Below are positions 18,607 to 27,497 of a DNA stretch of 64,000 nucleotides, in pieces. Made by a program: the position numbers and the translations under genes. The stretch's first letter is position 1. Every line of letters begins with the position of its first letter. The DNA comes from Anaerosphaera multitolerans (GTDB taxonomy: Bacteria; Bacillota; Clostridia; Tissierellales; Peptoniphilaceae): positions 1-64,000 of the forward strand of contig NZ_RLIH01000008.1 in NCBI RefSeq assembly GCF_004006535.1. Direction: 5' to 3'. The notes beneath the pieces were generated by a model. The model was not told the origin of the DNA. It saw nothing but the letters and a program-made list of their open reading frames with translations, and made no database searches.

Positions 18607-18625
18607 TCTAAATAGACTAAAGCTC
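18598..18625. terminator. Terminator between XRE-TPR gene and transketolase
   Basis: GAGCTTTA pairs with TAAAGCTC, with an inner TCTA/TAGA helix. The minus-strand tail is TTTTT, so it mainly serves transketolase. It overlaps the stop codon of the plus-strand regulator and may stop both transcripts. Confidence 0.8.
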
Positions 18626-18631
18626 CTTATA

Positions 18632-20581
18632 TTAAATTTCATTTAGTATGTTTTTTATTGTATCTACTGTTATACCGTAATATTCAAATACTTCATTTCC
18701 GGGACCTGAAGCTCCAAATTCATCAATGGATATAATTCTGCCCTCATCTCCGGCATACTTATACCATCCAAAAGAACTGGCTGCTTCAACTACTATTCTT
18801 CTTTTACACTTTGAAGGTATTATCTCTTCCTTATATTCTATACACTGAGCTTCAAATAATTCTCTTGAAGGCATACTTACCACACGCACTCCCTTTTCGT
18901 CCTTTGCCGCTTCTACAGCCAAAGAAACTTCTGAACCGGTGGCAATTATTAATTTTTCCAACTCGCCTTCTTCTCTCTTTACAATATAAGCTCCCTTTTG
19001 TGCTTCTATAGAAGAATGTTCCAAGTTTTTCAAAGTCTGTCTTGAAAGTATTAAACACACAGGTGTAGAGTCCGATCTCATAGCAACAGACCATCCCACT
19101 GCAGCTTCAGTAGCATCTGCCGGTCTAAATACAATATTGTTCGGAATAGACCTTAACATTGCCAGTTGCTCAATAGGTTGATGTGTAGGACCATCTTCTC
19201 CAACTCCAATTGAATCGTGAGTTAGAATAAAAATAGAAGGTATGTGTTGAATCGCACTTAACCTTATGGCAGGCTTCATATAATCGGCAAAAACTAAAAA
19301 CGTAGCGCCATAACTTCTCAATCCTCCATGTAGTAAAATTCCATTTACTATTGCTGTCATAGCATGTTCTCTTACTCCAAAGTTAATATTTTTCCCAACA
19401 GGATTTTTAAGGCTGAAGTTTTCTGAATTGTTCATTGTAGATTTATTTGAAGGCCCCAAGTCTGCACTTCCTCCAAAAAGCAAATCAAATTTTTCAGCAA
19501 TTCTATTTAAAGCTTCACCTGAAGAAGCTCTTGTTGCCATATCTTTATCAAATTTATAAAATTCTTCATCATTTAAGAAGCCTAAATCAAACTTTCCATT
19601 AAAGGAATCTACCAACTTTTTATAGTCTTCAGGATGATTTTCTGAATAGGCTTTTTCTACTTCCTTATATTCTTCATATTTTACCAGAAGTTTTTTATTT
19701 AGTTCTTCCATATGAATTTTTACTTCATCAGAAACACAAAACTCCCTTGATTCACACCCCAAAAACTCCTTAGTTTCAGCTACTCCTTCTGTACCTAAAG
19801 GTTCACCGTGAGCCTTTGCAAGTCCCTCTCTTGGAGAACCATAGCCTATTTCAGTATTGACTTCTATAATTGTAGGCTGTTCTTTATTTGCCTTAGCTTC
19901 TTCAAGAGCTCTTTCAATTTCAGAAATATCATTCCCATCTTTTACTTCCAAAGTTTGCCAGCCCAAAGCCCTATATCTCATAAGAACATTTTCTTTAAAA
20001 GATAAATCTGTTGAACCTTCTATGGTAATGTTATTTGAATCATAAAATACTATTAATTTGTCAAGTTGAAGAGTACCTGCAAGAGAAGACGCCTCATTTG
20101 AAACACCTTCCATTAAATCTCCATCTCCACACAACACATAGGTATAATGATCTATTATCTTTTCTTCCCTATTATAAATTGCAGCCAGGTGTCTCTCTGC
20201 CATTGCCATTCCCACTGCTGCAGATATCCCTTGCCCTAAAGGTCCAGTAGTTGCCTCCACACCAACTGTATGACCGTATTCAGGATGCCCAGGAGTAAGG
20301 GAATTAATCTGTCTAAATTCCTTTAAATCCTCTATAGTCAATCCATAACCAAAAAGATGCAACAAAGAATACAGCATACTTGAACCGTGACCTGCTGATA
20401 GTACAAACCTGTCTCTATTTATCCACTTAGGATCTTTGGGGTTGTGACTCATGTTTTTCCAAATTACATAGGCCATCGGTGCCGCTCCTAGGGGAAGACC
20501 CGGATGACCTGAATTAGCTTTTTGAACTTGATCAATAGAAAGTGTTCTAATGGTGTTTATACATTTTTCCTCGATATTCAA
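18632..20581 (-). CDS. tkt: Transketolase
   Basis: 649 residues, complete. The ThDP-binding motif [18 protein letters not shown] lies near 153-170. [27 protein letters not shown] (about 455-480) is the pyrimidine-domain signature, and the N-terminus has [15 protein letters not shown]. It moves two-carbon units between sugar phosphates in the non-oxidative pentose phosphate pathway. The start is TTG with AAGGAGGAAC. It lies 11 nt after a TagA-like glycosyltransferase gene, so it appears to be the last gene of a cell-wall polymer operon. Confidence 0.97.
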   Translation of the reverse strand: MNIEEKCINTIRTLSIDQVQKANSGHPGLPLGAAPMAYVIWKNMSHNPKDPKWINRDRFVLSAGHGSSMLYSLLHLFGYGLTIEDLKEFRQINSLTPGHPEYGHTVGVEATTGPLGQGISAAVGMAMAERHLAAIYNREEKIIDHYTYVLCGDGDLMEGVSNEASSLAGTLQLDKLIVFYDSNNITIEGSTDLSFKENVLMRYRALGWQTLEVKDGNDISEIERALEEAKANKEQPTIIEVNTEIGYGSPREGLAKAHGEPLGTEGVAETKEFLGCESREFCVSDEVKIHMEELNKKLLVKYEEYKEVEKAYSENHPEDYKKLVDSFNGKFDLGFLNDEEFYKFDKDMATRASSGEALNRIAEKFDLLFGGSADLGPSNKSTMNNSENFSLKNPVGKNINFGVREHAMTAIVNGILLHGGLRSYGATFLVFADYMKPAIRLSAIQHIPSIFILTHDSIGVGEDGPTHQPIEQLAMLRSIPNNIVFRPADATEAAVGWSVAMRSDSTPVCLILSRQTLKNLEHSSIEAQKGAYIVKREEGELEKLIIATGSEVSLAVEAAKDEKGVRVVSMPSRELFEAQCIEYKEEIIPSKCKRRIVVEAASSFGWYKYAGDEGRIISIDEFGASGPGNEVFEYYGITVDTIKNILNEI

Positions 20582-20592
20582 CTTGTTCCTCC

Positions 20593-21348
20593 TTATTTTA
20601 CTGAATCTCTATCTAATAAAATTGAAATTAAAAACTTGGGAATTGCCACCTGTCTCTTTATTCTTGATGGATTACTTAAAAGACGATACAACCACTCTAA
20701 ATTGAGTTTTATAAAGATATCGGGAGCTCTCTTTGCCTCTCCTGCCAATATATCAATAACTCCTCCATTGCCTATTATCAACTTCGAATGGAGTTTTTTA
20801 GCATTCTCCTCCATCCATATTTCCTGTTTCGGATAACCCAAACCCAGAAATACAATGTCGGGTTTAACATTATTAATATCCTCTATTACCTTTAATTCCT
20901 CTTCATGATCTTTCATTCCAAGATGTGTTCCATTAAAGTACCCATGGTGAAATCCTGCCAAATTTAAGTCGGGATATTTTTCTTTTAAATTGTTATAGGC
21001 CTTTTCCACTACTTCAGGTTTTGTACCCAATAAGTACAAACTATAGCCTTCTTCTCTGGCTATATCTATTAGCTTCATGGAAATATCAAATCCTGTAACT
21101 CTTTCCTTAAGAGGTTTTTTTCTTATTTTAGAGCCATAAATCAATCCTATTCCATCCGGCACCGACAAATCCTTAGTATTTAAAATTTCCCTCATCTCGG
21201 TATTGTTTTTAGCGTCCATTACTATTTCAGTGTTTGGTGTAACAACGGTATGAATTCTGTCCTCTTTTAAAAAGCCCTTTATAATATCCATTGCCTCTTC
21301 AAAGTTCACATTGAATATATCCACTCCAAAAATACTAACCTTATCCAT
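20593..21348 (-). CDS. WecB/TagA/CpsF family glycosyltransferase
   Basis: 251 residues, the typical length of the family. Motifs include [12 protein letters not shown] (about 36-47), [15 protein letters not shown] (about 60-76), [11 protein letters not shown] and the signature [16 protein letters not shown] (about 170-186). TagA/TarA members transfer N-acetylmannosamine to undecaprenyl-linked GlcNAc at the start of wall teichoic acid synthesis; WecG members add ManNAcA. It is packed 3 nt after csaB, which suggests a secondary cell-wall polymer role. The exact sugar is not predictable here. Confidence 0.9.
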   Translation of the reverse strand: MDKVSIFGVDIFNVNFEEAMDIIKGFLKEDRIHTVVTPNTEIVMDAKNNTEMREILNTKDLSVPDGIGLIYGSKIRKKPLKERVTGFDISMKLIDIAREEGYSLYLLGTKPEVVEKAYNNLKEKYPDLNLAGFHHGYFNGTHLGMKDHEEELKVIEDINNVKPDIVFLGLGYPKQEIWMEENAKKLHSKLIIGNGGVIDILAGEAKRAPDIFIKLNLEWLYRLLSNPSRIKRQVAIPKFLISILLDRDSVK

Positions 21349-21351
21349 ATT

Positions 21352-22470
21352 TCACCTCTCAAGAACTTCTTTAACTGCTTCGTTATGATTATTCGTAAGA
21401 GAATAAAATTTATCCAAGTGGCTTTTAGTCTCTTCTTTTAAAGTTTCTAAATTTTCAATTGCATAAAGTACTTCTTCTACAACTTCCGTTGACTTAAAAT
21501 CTTCAACATACATTCGCTGTACTCGATTTAATTCTTTCATAAAACCGTCTATTTTGGGATCATAGGAAATACCTATGGGATAGGCTCCCATTAACGTTGA
21601 AAATACAAGACCATGCAATCTCATAGAAACCATTATATCCATATTTCCAATAAGTGACAAGTAACTCTCCACGTGAAGATATTCCTCTACCAAGTAAATA
21701 TTACTGTGTCTTTGCCTTAAATTTTCATAGATTTCTCTTTCAATATTTAAGTCCAAGTGGTAGAAAAAAGGTATTAAAATAATATTTACATCCTGCTCTT
21801 TAAGTAAGTCATCAATTGATTTAATAACCTCTTTAACTGTTCTGGCTCCGTAAGTTTTCCAATTGATAATTGTAAAAGCTATATTCAATTTATCTTCACT
21901 TACTCCGATTTTAGAAAGTATTCTGCTCCCCTCTTCATTTGAAGGCTTATTAATGCCAAAAACCGTATCGGTGGTAATAAGTATCTCCCTATTTACACCT
22001 AACTCTTTTAATTCCCTTGCAGATTGACTGTCTCTAACATTTATAAAATCCACTTTATTTAAAATTCTTCTAGTAAGTGCTCTGTTTCTCTTTAAAGTAA
22101 TGGGACCTATTCCTTGTGAATAGATAAAAGTCTTCTTTTTAAATAACATTCCAAGTCTTAATATGGCAAGATAGTACAATATAGACTTCTTACTGGTAAT
22201 ATCCTGAAGTAATGAACCGCCGCCAAGCAATATCATGTCACAACTTCTAATTGCCCTTATAATTTCAAACAATTTAGACCTATTGACACTTTTTACATCA
22301 TACTTCATAGTGGTCCAGTCGGGATTTTTAGAAAGCACTACAATTTCCGCATCACACTTTGAAGAAATCCCGTCAACTAAACCCTTTAATATTGCTTCAT
22401 CACCTATATTATTGTAACCATAATAACCTGAAACTAAAATTTTCCCCTTACTTTGCAATATATTTGTCAT
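21352..22470 (-). CDS. csaB: Polysaccharide pyruvyl transferase CsaB
   Basis: 372 residues from the ATG at 22470, preceded by AGGAAGG; a TTG eight codons upstream is less likely. Family features include VSGYYGYNNIGDEAILKGL near the start, LLGGGSLLQDITSKKS (about 86-101), SQGIGP (about 125-130) and a late SMRLHGLVFS motif. CsaB transfers pyruvate from phosphoenolpyruvate to a sugar of the secondary cell-wall polymer, creating the ligand for SLH-domain proteins. It overlaps the DUF5693 gene by 23 nt and is followed directly by the TagA-like gene. Confidence 0.92.
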   Translation of the reverse strand: MTNILQSKGKILVSGYYGYNNIGDEAILKGLVDGISSKCDAEIVVLSKNPDWTTMKYDVKSVNRSKLFEIIRAIRSCDMILLGGGSLLQDITSKKSILYYLAILRLGMLFKKKTFIYSQGIGPITLKRNRALTRRILNKVDFINVRDSQSARELKELGVNREILITTDTVFGINKPSNEEGSRILSKIGVSEDKLNIAFTIINWKTYGARTVKEVIKSIDDLLKEQDVNIILIPFFYHLDLNIEREIYENLRQRHSNIYLVEEYLHVESYLSLIGNMDIMVSMRLHGLVFSTLMGAYPIGISYDPKIDGFMKELNRVQRMYVEDFKSTEVVEEVLYAIENLETLKEETKSHLDKFYSLTNNHNEAVKEVLER

Positions 22471-24526
22471 ATCCCTTCCTAAACAAATCCACAACTACTA
22501 ACATAATTGCCGACAATATACAAGCCATTACAAACTCAATAATTACTCTGATAAAACTCATTGAAAGAGGAGTTCTTATATGAGAAAAAGTATTTACTAT
22601 ATCAGCTTGACCTATTGCCACAAATAAAGTGAGTATTAAACTGAATAATTCTCCCCTTTTATTATATCCTACATACATTAGTAGAAACACAGAAGGAAAT
22701 CCTATAAATAAAGCCTTTGTCCTTGGACGAGCCGGAAGATATTCCTCCATTAGATTTCTAAATAAAAGTTCTATTCCAGGTACTTTGGTATTACTATTTC
22801 CGCCCCTTAATATAAACAAAGCCAAAACAACTAAAATACCCAGACCTATTATTACCTGCCAAATCTTAACATTTAAGGTTAAAACATTTGTAACCTCATT
22901 TAACCTTAATTTCGGATTTCCAATTTTTTCACGTCCAAATCCAACATAGGCAGCATATATGAAAACTGCAATAACTAAAGGAAGTAATTGGGATATTTTA
23001 ACCCCTCTAAAGATATTGATTTCCGCCAGATAATTCGTTCCGCTCATATAGGAAATCTCCATAAGAGCTCCTACAGAAGTAATTAAAATTGCCATTAACA
23101 ATGTCATTGCACCGTGTAAATATACCTTTGGAAGAGACTTGCTCCTCTTTCTTCTCCTAACCTGATTGTAATTTTCTATAACTACACAAAGCGCCAAAGA
23201 AGGATAGGTAACTATTGCTAAAAGATTAAACAACACATTTCCAATATCTTCTTTTACCTTAAGTCCAAAGAATACCACCGATAAAACTGCACCCAGTACA
23301 AAGAAAAGCAAACTCAGTTTATCTCCCAGTGAAAAAATAATTCCAAGCAATAAAACAGCTGCACATACAGTACCTAAAGATATAAATACCTTTAATGTAC
23401 TGTCGGGATTCCATTGCCCTATTGGATTTACATTTCCAACTTCATAACCCTTAGGTTCTAATCTATTTCCTAAATTTTTTATTACATTTCCATATTTTTC
23501 CGCTTCAACAATAATCTTGTCATTCTTCACAAAGGGTTTTAAATAGATTACTGAAATATTTCTCTCAGAAATCGCCCTATAGTAAACATTTGTCAATTCT
23601 TCCCCATTTTGATGTCCGGGAATTGAATAATCAAAGGCACTTTGTAAATAATCCCAAGTAGTAAAAGCTCTTACCTTGTTTACGTCATTCCTCTTTACTA
23701 TGGAGTCCAAACCCTCCACTTTTAAATGGCCTCTTTGATTTGAAGCCTCTATCATTCCAATAGAGATTTTTTTAGTTTTGATCCAATTTATAAAGTCATC
23801 TGTTATCTTGGTATCTTCAACAGTATTCTTATAAACTTCTTTCCCTGAAAAAACAATATATCTCTGTTTCGGATTATATTGTTCAACTGCTCCTTTAAAT
23901 CTCTCCATAGTAGCTCTGGAGTCTTGATATCTTCCATAATATATAGGTCTTAAGTTTACTTCCAATCCCTCAATACTTTTTATAGTATTGATTCTTTTTT
24001 CATCAAAACCCAGTCCCACATACTCAAGAGCCGACCCGATGTTTCCGTCATCGCCAAGTCTTTCCTGTAAAAGATCATAGGCATCCGACTTATAGGTCAC
24101 TAAATCAGATGGGCGACCTTTAATTTTTATTTCAAATTCGGAAATTTTTTCGATTTCTCTTTTGTCTTTTAATGTATTTAAACCGTTAGTTATAAAATTT
24201 AAACTTTCAACATCTCCCCAAACTACTAAGTCCATTCCCACCATGGAAGTTCTAATATTTAAGGTTGGATCCTTTTTCATAGAATTTATAGTAGTCTCAT
24301 TTATAGACACTACATTTACACCATTCTTTGCCAAATCAGTAAAATAATCCTTTGGCGTTTTATTTTCTATGTAACCTACTTTTGAAAAATCATCATAGTC
24401 AGCTACAATGTCATAATTTTTATAAGTGCTTTCAGCTTTATATCTACCATTTACAAAATAAAAAGAAACTCCTATTGAAATCAAAATAAAAAATAAAAAT
24501 ATCTTGTTCTTATGTTTACCAAACAT
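22448..24526 (-). CDS. DUF5693 family membrane protein
   Basis: 692 residues. One membrane helix lies near residues 9-25, followed by a large extracytoplasmic part (about 30-375) containing repeated Ser/Thr/Asn-rich strands and the segment FSGKEVYKNTVEDTK. The C-terminal 300 residues hold eight or more hydrophobic helices. This matches the DUF5693 family, which is commonly encoded beside csaB and tagA in Firmicutes; its function is not known. By context it may belong to export, modification or anchoring of the cell-wall polymer. A promoter (TGTTAA-17-TATAAT) lies upstream, making it the first gene of the operon. Confidence 0.8.
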   Translation of the reverse strand: MFGKHKNKIFLFFILISIGVSFYFVNGRYKAESTYKNYDIVADYDDFSKVGYIENKTPKDYFTDLAKNGVNVVSINETTINSMKKDPTLNIRTSMVGMDLVVWGDVESLNFITNGLNTLKDKREIEKISEFEIKIKGRPSDLVTYKSDAYDLLQERLGDDGNIGSALEYVGLGFDEKRINTIKSIEGLEVNLRPIYYGRYQDSRATMERFKGAVEQYNPKQRYIVFSGKEVYKNTVEDTKITDDFINWIKTKKISIGMIEASNQRGHLKVEGLDSIVKRNDVNKVRAFTTWDYLQSAFDYSIPGHQNGEELTNVYYRAISERNISVIYLKPFVKNDKIIVEAEKYGNVIKNLGNRLEPKGYEVGNVNPIGQWNPDSTLKVFISLGTVCAAVLLLGIIFSLGDKLSLLFFVLGAVLSVVFFGLKVKEDIGNVLFNLLAIVTYPSLALCVVIENYNQVRRRKRSKSLPKVYLHGAMTLLMAILITSVGALMEISYMSGTNYLAEINIFRGVKISQLLPLVIAVFIYAAYVGFGREKIGNPKLRLNEVTNVLTLNVKIWQVIIGLGILVVLALFILRGGNSNTKVPGIELLFRNLMEEYLPARPRTKALFIGFPSVFLLMYVGYNKRGELFSLILTLFVAIGQADIVNTFSHIRTPLSMSFIRVIIEFVMACILSAIMLVVVDLFRKGYDKYIAK

Positions 24527-24579
24527 ACTTACTCCTTTAACTATTCATTAAATTTAATTTATATTTTTATGCTCTTTTA

Positions 24580-24608
24580 ATTATACTATGAAAAAGATCA
24601 TATTAACA
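24580..24608 (-). promoter_or_regulatory. Candidate promoter of the DUF5693-csaB-tagA-tkt operon
   Basis: On the minus strand TGTTAA, 17-nt spacer, TATAAT, about 55 nt upstream of the DUF5693 ATG. The -35 is weak. Confidence 0.5.
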
Positions 24609-24619
24609 CAGAAAAAACA

Positions 24620-24641
24620 GGCTTTCAATAATATGAAAGCC
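24620..24641 (-). terminator. Terminator of the mazF/ndoA-like gene
   Basis: A perfect 8-bp GGCTTTCA/TGAAAGCC stem with a 6-nt loop and a minus-strand tail GTTTTTTC. Confidence 0.9.
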
Positions 24642-24662
24642 TTAATATGTAACCTTGCTCCA

Positions 24663-25007
24663 TTATGTAATATCTAAGCTAACCTTTATAGCTTTGTCTA
24701 TTTCCGTCATAATATTTTCAGGGAACTTGCCTATCCTTTCCCTCAATCTCTTTTTGTCTATAGTCCTTATCTGTTCTAGAAGAATGACAGAGTTCTTAGG
24801 CAAAGGAACCCCCTTTGCATCTACATTTACATGAGTAGGCAACTTCGCTTTATTTAATTGTGACGTTATAGCTGCTACAATAATAGTGGGTGAATACTTA
24901 TTACCTACATTGTTTTGAATAATCACAACGGGTCTCACTCCACCTTGCTCTGATCCTATTACAGGAGAAAGGTCTGCGTAGAAAATATCTCCTCTTTTTA
25001 TTAGCAT
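24663..25007 (-). CDS. ndoA: EndoA/MazF-type endoribonuclease toxin
   Basis: 114 residues, very close in pattern to Bacillus Endo[21 protein letters not shown] at the N-terminus, then [26 protein letters not shown] and [15 protein letters not shown]. The catalytic Arg in GGVRP and Thr in AAITSQ are retained. EndoA cleaves mRNA at short U-rich sites. The usual antitoxin gene (ndoAI/mazE) directly upstream is missing: only 62 nt separate this gene from the AcpS-NnrD fusion. It may be controlled by an unlinked antitoxin. Confidence 0.92.
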   Translation of the reverse strand: MLIKRGDIFYADLSPVIGSEQGGVRPVVIIQNNVGNKYSPTIIVAAITSQLNKAKLPTHVNVDAKGVPLPKNSVILLEQIRTIDKKRLRERIGKFPENIMTEIDKAIKVSLDIT

Positions 25008-25069
25008 TCCATCGCATCCTTTTGAGATTAAGAGATCCCTAACATTATAAGTTAAACTGACTTAAAATG

Positions 25070-26227
25070 TCAAATGATTTGAGTTACGGCTTTCGGTATA
25101 TTGTTTAATATATCGCCTGCAACCATTCCCTCCTCGCCAACTTCATCCCTTGCATAATCACCGGCCAATCCGTGGACATAACTGCCAACACAGGCTGCTT
25201 TATAGGGATTTAATTTTCTTCCCAATAAAGATACTATAATACCAGTTAGAACGTCTCCAGATCCTGCCGTTGCCATTCCGGGATTTCCGGTACTGTTTAC
25301 ATAAACTTCTTTCCCATTGGTAACTATAGTATTATTACCCTTTAGCAGTGTTAAACAATTATATTTCCTTGAGAATTCTATTGCAAGTTCTTTTTTATTT
25401 ATTTCAAGTTCCGAAATTTCCTTTTTAGTAAGTCTTGAAAACTCTCCCAAATGGGGTGTTAAAACTGTTGTAAAAGGCTTTCTGTTTTCTAATAAATGTA
25501 AATTTTCAGCCAGTAAAGTAAGTCCGTCAGCATCTACTACTAGAACTTTATCTAAAGCCAAAACTTTTGAAAATACATTTGCGCTGGTTTCATTTAATCC
25601 AATCCCCGGTCCAATAGCTACCGCATCCAATCCATTTAAAAATTCCACCATTGAAACACTGTTGCTAAAAGATTTTACAATAGGTTCAATAAGTTTTATA
25701 CTCATAATATCTAAAATATTTTGGGGAACTACATTATAAACAAGCCCACTACCTGTTTTCAAGGCAGCATTTGAGCTTAAGTAGGCGCTTCCGCACATTC
25801 CCTTTGAACCTGCAACAATTCCTACCTTACCGTAACTTCCTTTATGCGTCTGCTTTTCTCTCTTTTTTAAAACTCCTTTAAACAAAGTTCTAGACGACAC
25901 CGAATTTGAAATAGCCGTTGAAACAGCAAAGCCTCCATCATGAGAAATACTTACTTTAAATAATTCATCTCCTACTTTAGCATAGGGTGAATTATCTTTA
26001 TAAAATATCTCTATATCCTTAAAAGTAGTTTTCCCAATACCTGTATTTAATGCTTTTGAGACAGCTTCTTTTGTGGCATACATTCCCGCAATACTTTCAA
26101 CTCTGAAATTTTTCCCCTTTAAATACTCTATTTCTTCATCGCTGAAAATCTTTTTTAAAAAGGCATCTCCATATTTCAAATAAAGTTTTTCTATTCTGTC
26201 AACTTTCACTAAATCTATTCCCAACAT
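25070..26227 (-). CDS. Fusion: holo-ACP synthase (AcpS) + NAD(P)H-hydrate dehydratase (NnrD)
   Basis: 385 residues in one uninterrupted frame. Residues about 1-118 are AcpS: GIDLVKVDRIEKL carries the metal-binding Asp, and ATKEAVSKALNTG the catalytic Glu-Lys region. AcpS transfers phosphopantetheine from CoA to acyl carrier protein. Residues about 125-385 are the ADP-dependent NnrD domain: GSKGMCGSAYLSS, AIGPGIG, VVDADGL, LTPHLGEFSRL, and GNPGMATAGSGDVLTG with the catalytic Asp. That domain repairs hydrated NAD(P)H. The usual fusion partner of NnrD is the NnrE epimerase, which is absent here. A GGAGAG site precedes the ATG; the start overlaps the upstream glycosyltransferase gene by 29 nt. 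Confidence 0.9.
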   Translation of the reverse strand: MLGIDLVKVDRIEKLYLKYGDAFLKKIFSDEEIEYLKGKNFRVESIAGMYATKEAVSKALNTGIGKTTFKDIEIFYKDNSPYAKVGDELFKVSISHDGGFAVSTAISNSVSSRTLFKGVLKKREKQTHKGSYGKVGIVAGSKGMCGSAYLSSNAALKTGSGLVYNVVPQNILDIMSIKLIEPIVKSFSNSVSMVEFLNGLDAVAIGPGIGLNETSANVFSKVLALDKVLVVDADGLTLLAENLHLLENRKPFTTVLTPHLGEFSRLTKKEISELEINKKELAIEFSRKYNCLTLLKGNNTIVTNGKEVYVNSTGNPGMATAGSGDVLTGIIVSLLGRKLNPYKAACVGSYVHGLAGDYARDEVGEEGMVAGDILNNIPKAVTQII

Positions 26228-27218
26228 TTAAAATCTCTCCATATAATTTCTTTAATCTTAAGCCCACATTTTCAATGGACCTTTCTTCTACTATTTTATA
26301 GCTTTCTTCTGTTAAATCCTTTAAATTACCTTCAATTATATCCACAATTTTTCCTTCAAATTCATTAACATCGTTTCCTTTATAAATATTTACTCCATCT
26401 TCAAAATCATCTTCATATATGGGAATATCTCTTATTAAAGTCTTTGCCCTACATGCAAGAGCTTCCAGTAAAACTATCCCCTCTGTTTCCTCATAGGTAG
26501 GAAAAAAATATAAATCGCAGGCGCTATAAGCCATTCTAAGTTCATTACTTGAAACATAGCCCGGAAAATGTAAATTATCTAAATCTGAATTTACAGCATC
26601 TCTAATTTCTTTTGGAACTAAATTTAAATCCATATATCCAAACCAGTAAAACTCATACTGAGGTAATCTTTTAGCAAGTTCAACAAAATCTAAAATTCCC
26701 TTTCGTTTAATATATAGTCCTACGGAAATAACTATTTTCTTTCCCTTAGATTTATATTTTTTTTCAAATACTTCTCTATCATTTGGTTTACTTTTCCAAA
26801 AATCCAAATCAATTCCATTTGACAACACTTCTATTCTCTCTTTAATACCGTAACCCTTTAATATTTTTTTTGAATATTCTGTAGGGGTGAGTATTAAATT
26901 TGAAGTAGTATAGCACTTAATAATCCATTTTCTAAAAAGGGGAGCTAGTAAATTAGAAAATAAAAAGGAATTTCTAAAATCTTCCTCTGTTGAATGTGCA
27001 TGGTAGACTAGCGGAATTCCTTTTTTTATTGATTTTTTTGCAAGTATATAGGACTTTGGAAATACAGTATTAATATGTACTAAGTCAAAGTTACTATGAA
27101 GATCAGAGGTCGTCTCCACTCCCGCTTTACTTAAAGCTCTTTCCTGGTGTCTGATAGCGTGACCCACACCGGATTTTTCTATTTTTGAGTAATTATCCTT
27201 AAAAATAAGTACTTTCAT
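26199..27218 (-). CDS. GT4 glycosyltransferase, likely second-step glycolipid synthase (CpoA-like)
   Basis: 339 residues with a GT-B fold. The N-terminus KIEKSGVGHAIRHQERALSK resembles the KSGIGRALQHQ region of streptococcal CpoA. The nucleotide-sugar domain has VISVGLYIKRKGILDFVELA (about 163-182) and the E-x7-E motif in PTYEETEGIVLLEALAC (about 240-256). CpoA-type enzymes add a second hexose to glucosyl-diacylglycerol to make the disaccharide anchor of lipoteichoic acid. The role is inferred from resemblance and from a second GT4 gene just beyond tyrS. Sugar and linkage are not certain. Confidence 0.72.
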   Translation of the reverse strand: MKVLIFKDNYSKIEKSGVGHAIRHQERALSKAGVETTSDLHSNFDLVHINTVFPKSYILAKKSIKKGIPLVYHAHSTEEDFRNSFLFSNLLAPLFRKWIIKCYTTSNLILTPTEYSKKILKGYGIKERIEVLSNGIDLDFWKSKPNDREVFEKKYKSKGKKIVISVGLYIKRKGILDFVELAKRLPQYEFYWFGYMDLNLVPKEIRDAVNSDLDNLHFPGYVSSNELRMAYSACDLYFFPTYEETEGIVLLEALACRAKTLIRDIPIYEDDFEDGVNIYKGNDVNEFEGKIVDIIEGNLKDLTEESYKIVEERSIENVGLRLKKLYGEILNVGNRFSES

Positions 27219-27297
27219 AATTACACCTCTATATAAATATTAAGGTATTAACCTTTAAAATTCCACATTAAAATCAATATTTAGCAATATTTTACTG

Positions 27298-27326
27298 TTG
27301 ACAAAGAAAATTGAATAGTATATATT
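27298..27326 (+). promoter_or_regulatory. tyrS promoter
   Basis: TTGACA, 17-nt spacer, TATATT: an almost perfect sigma-A promoter. It predicts a transcript start near 27333, directly before the T-box leader. Confidence 0.85.
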
Positions 27327-27332
27327 GTATTT

Positions 27333-27483
27333 AATTTCATAGGGACTTTGAAGGTATACAGTAGGCTTAATGCCGAATTACAATACTGGAGTCTTAAAGA
27401 AACTGTGCTTAAACAGTAAGAGGCTACGAGCAAAGAAAGGTGGTACCACGAATGCGTCCTTTCAACTTCGTAGTTATTTTTTT
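27333..27483 (+). promoter_or_regulatory. Compact tyrosine T-box leader upstream of tyrS
   Basis: The antiterminator is canonical: GAAAGG (27435-27440), bulge TGGTACC, short ACG/CGT helix and CCTTTC (27458-27463). Stem I pairs GACT (27344-27347) with AGTC (27390-27393) and GTAT (27354-27357) with ATAC (27383-27386). The specifier loop shows AGTA on the left and GAA on the right, with codon TAC (tyrosine) at 27379-27381. Above it there is only a 3-bp GGC/GCC hairpin, so the distal half of Stem I is missing. A Stem III hairpin (ACTGT/ACAGT, 27402-27417) follows; no Stem II is evident. A T7 run lies at 27477-27483, but I could not fold a strong competing terminator. Confidence 0.88.
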
Positions 27484-27497
27484 ATGGAGGTTAATTT

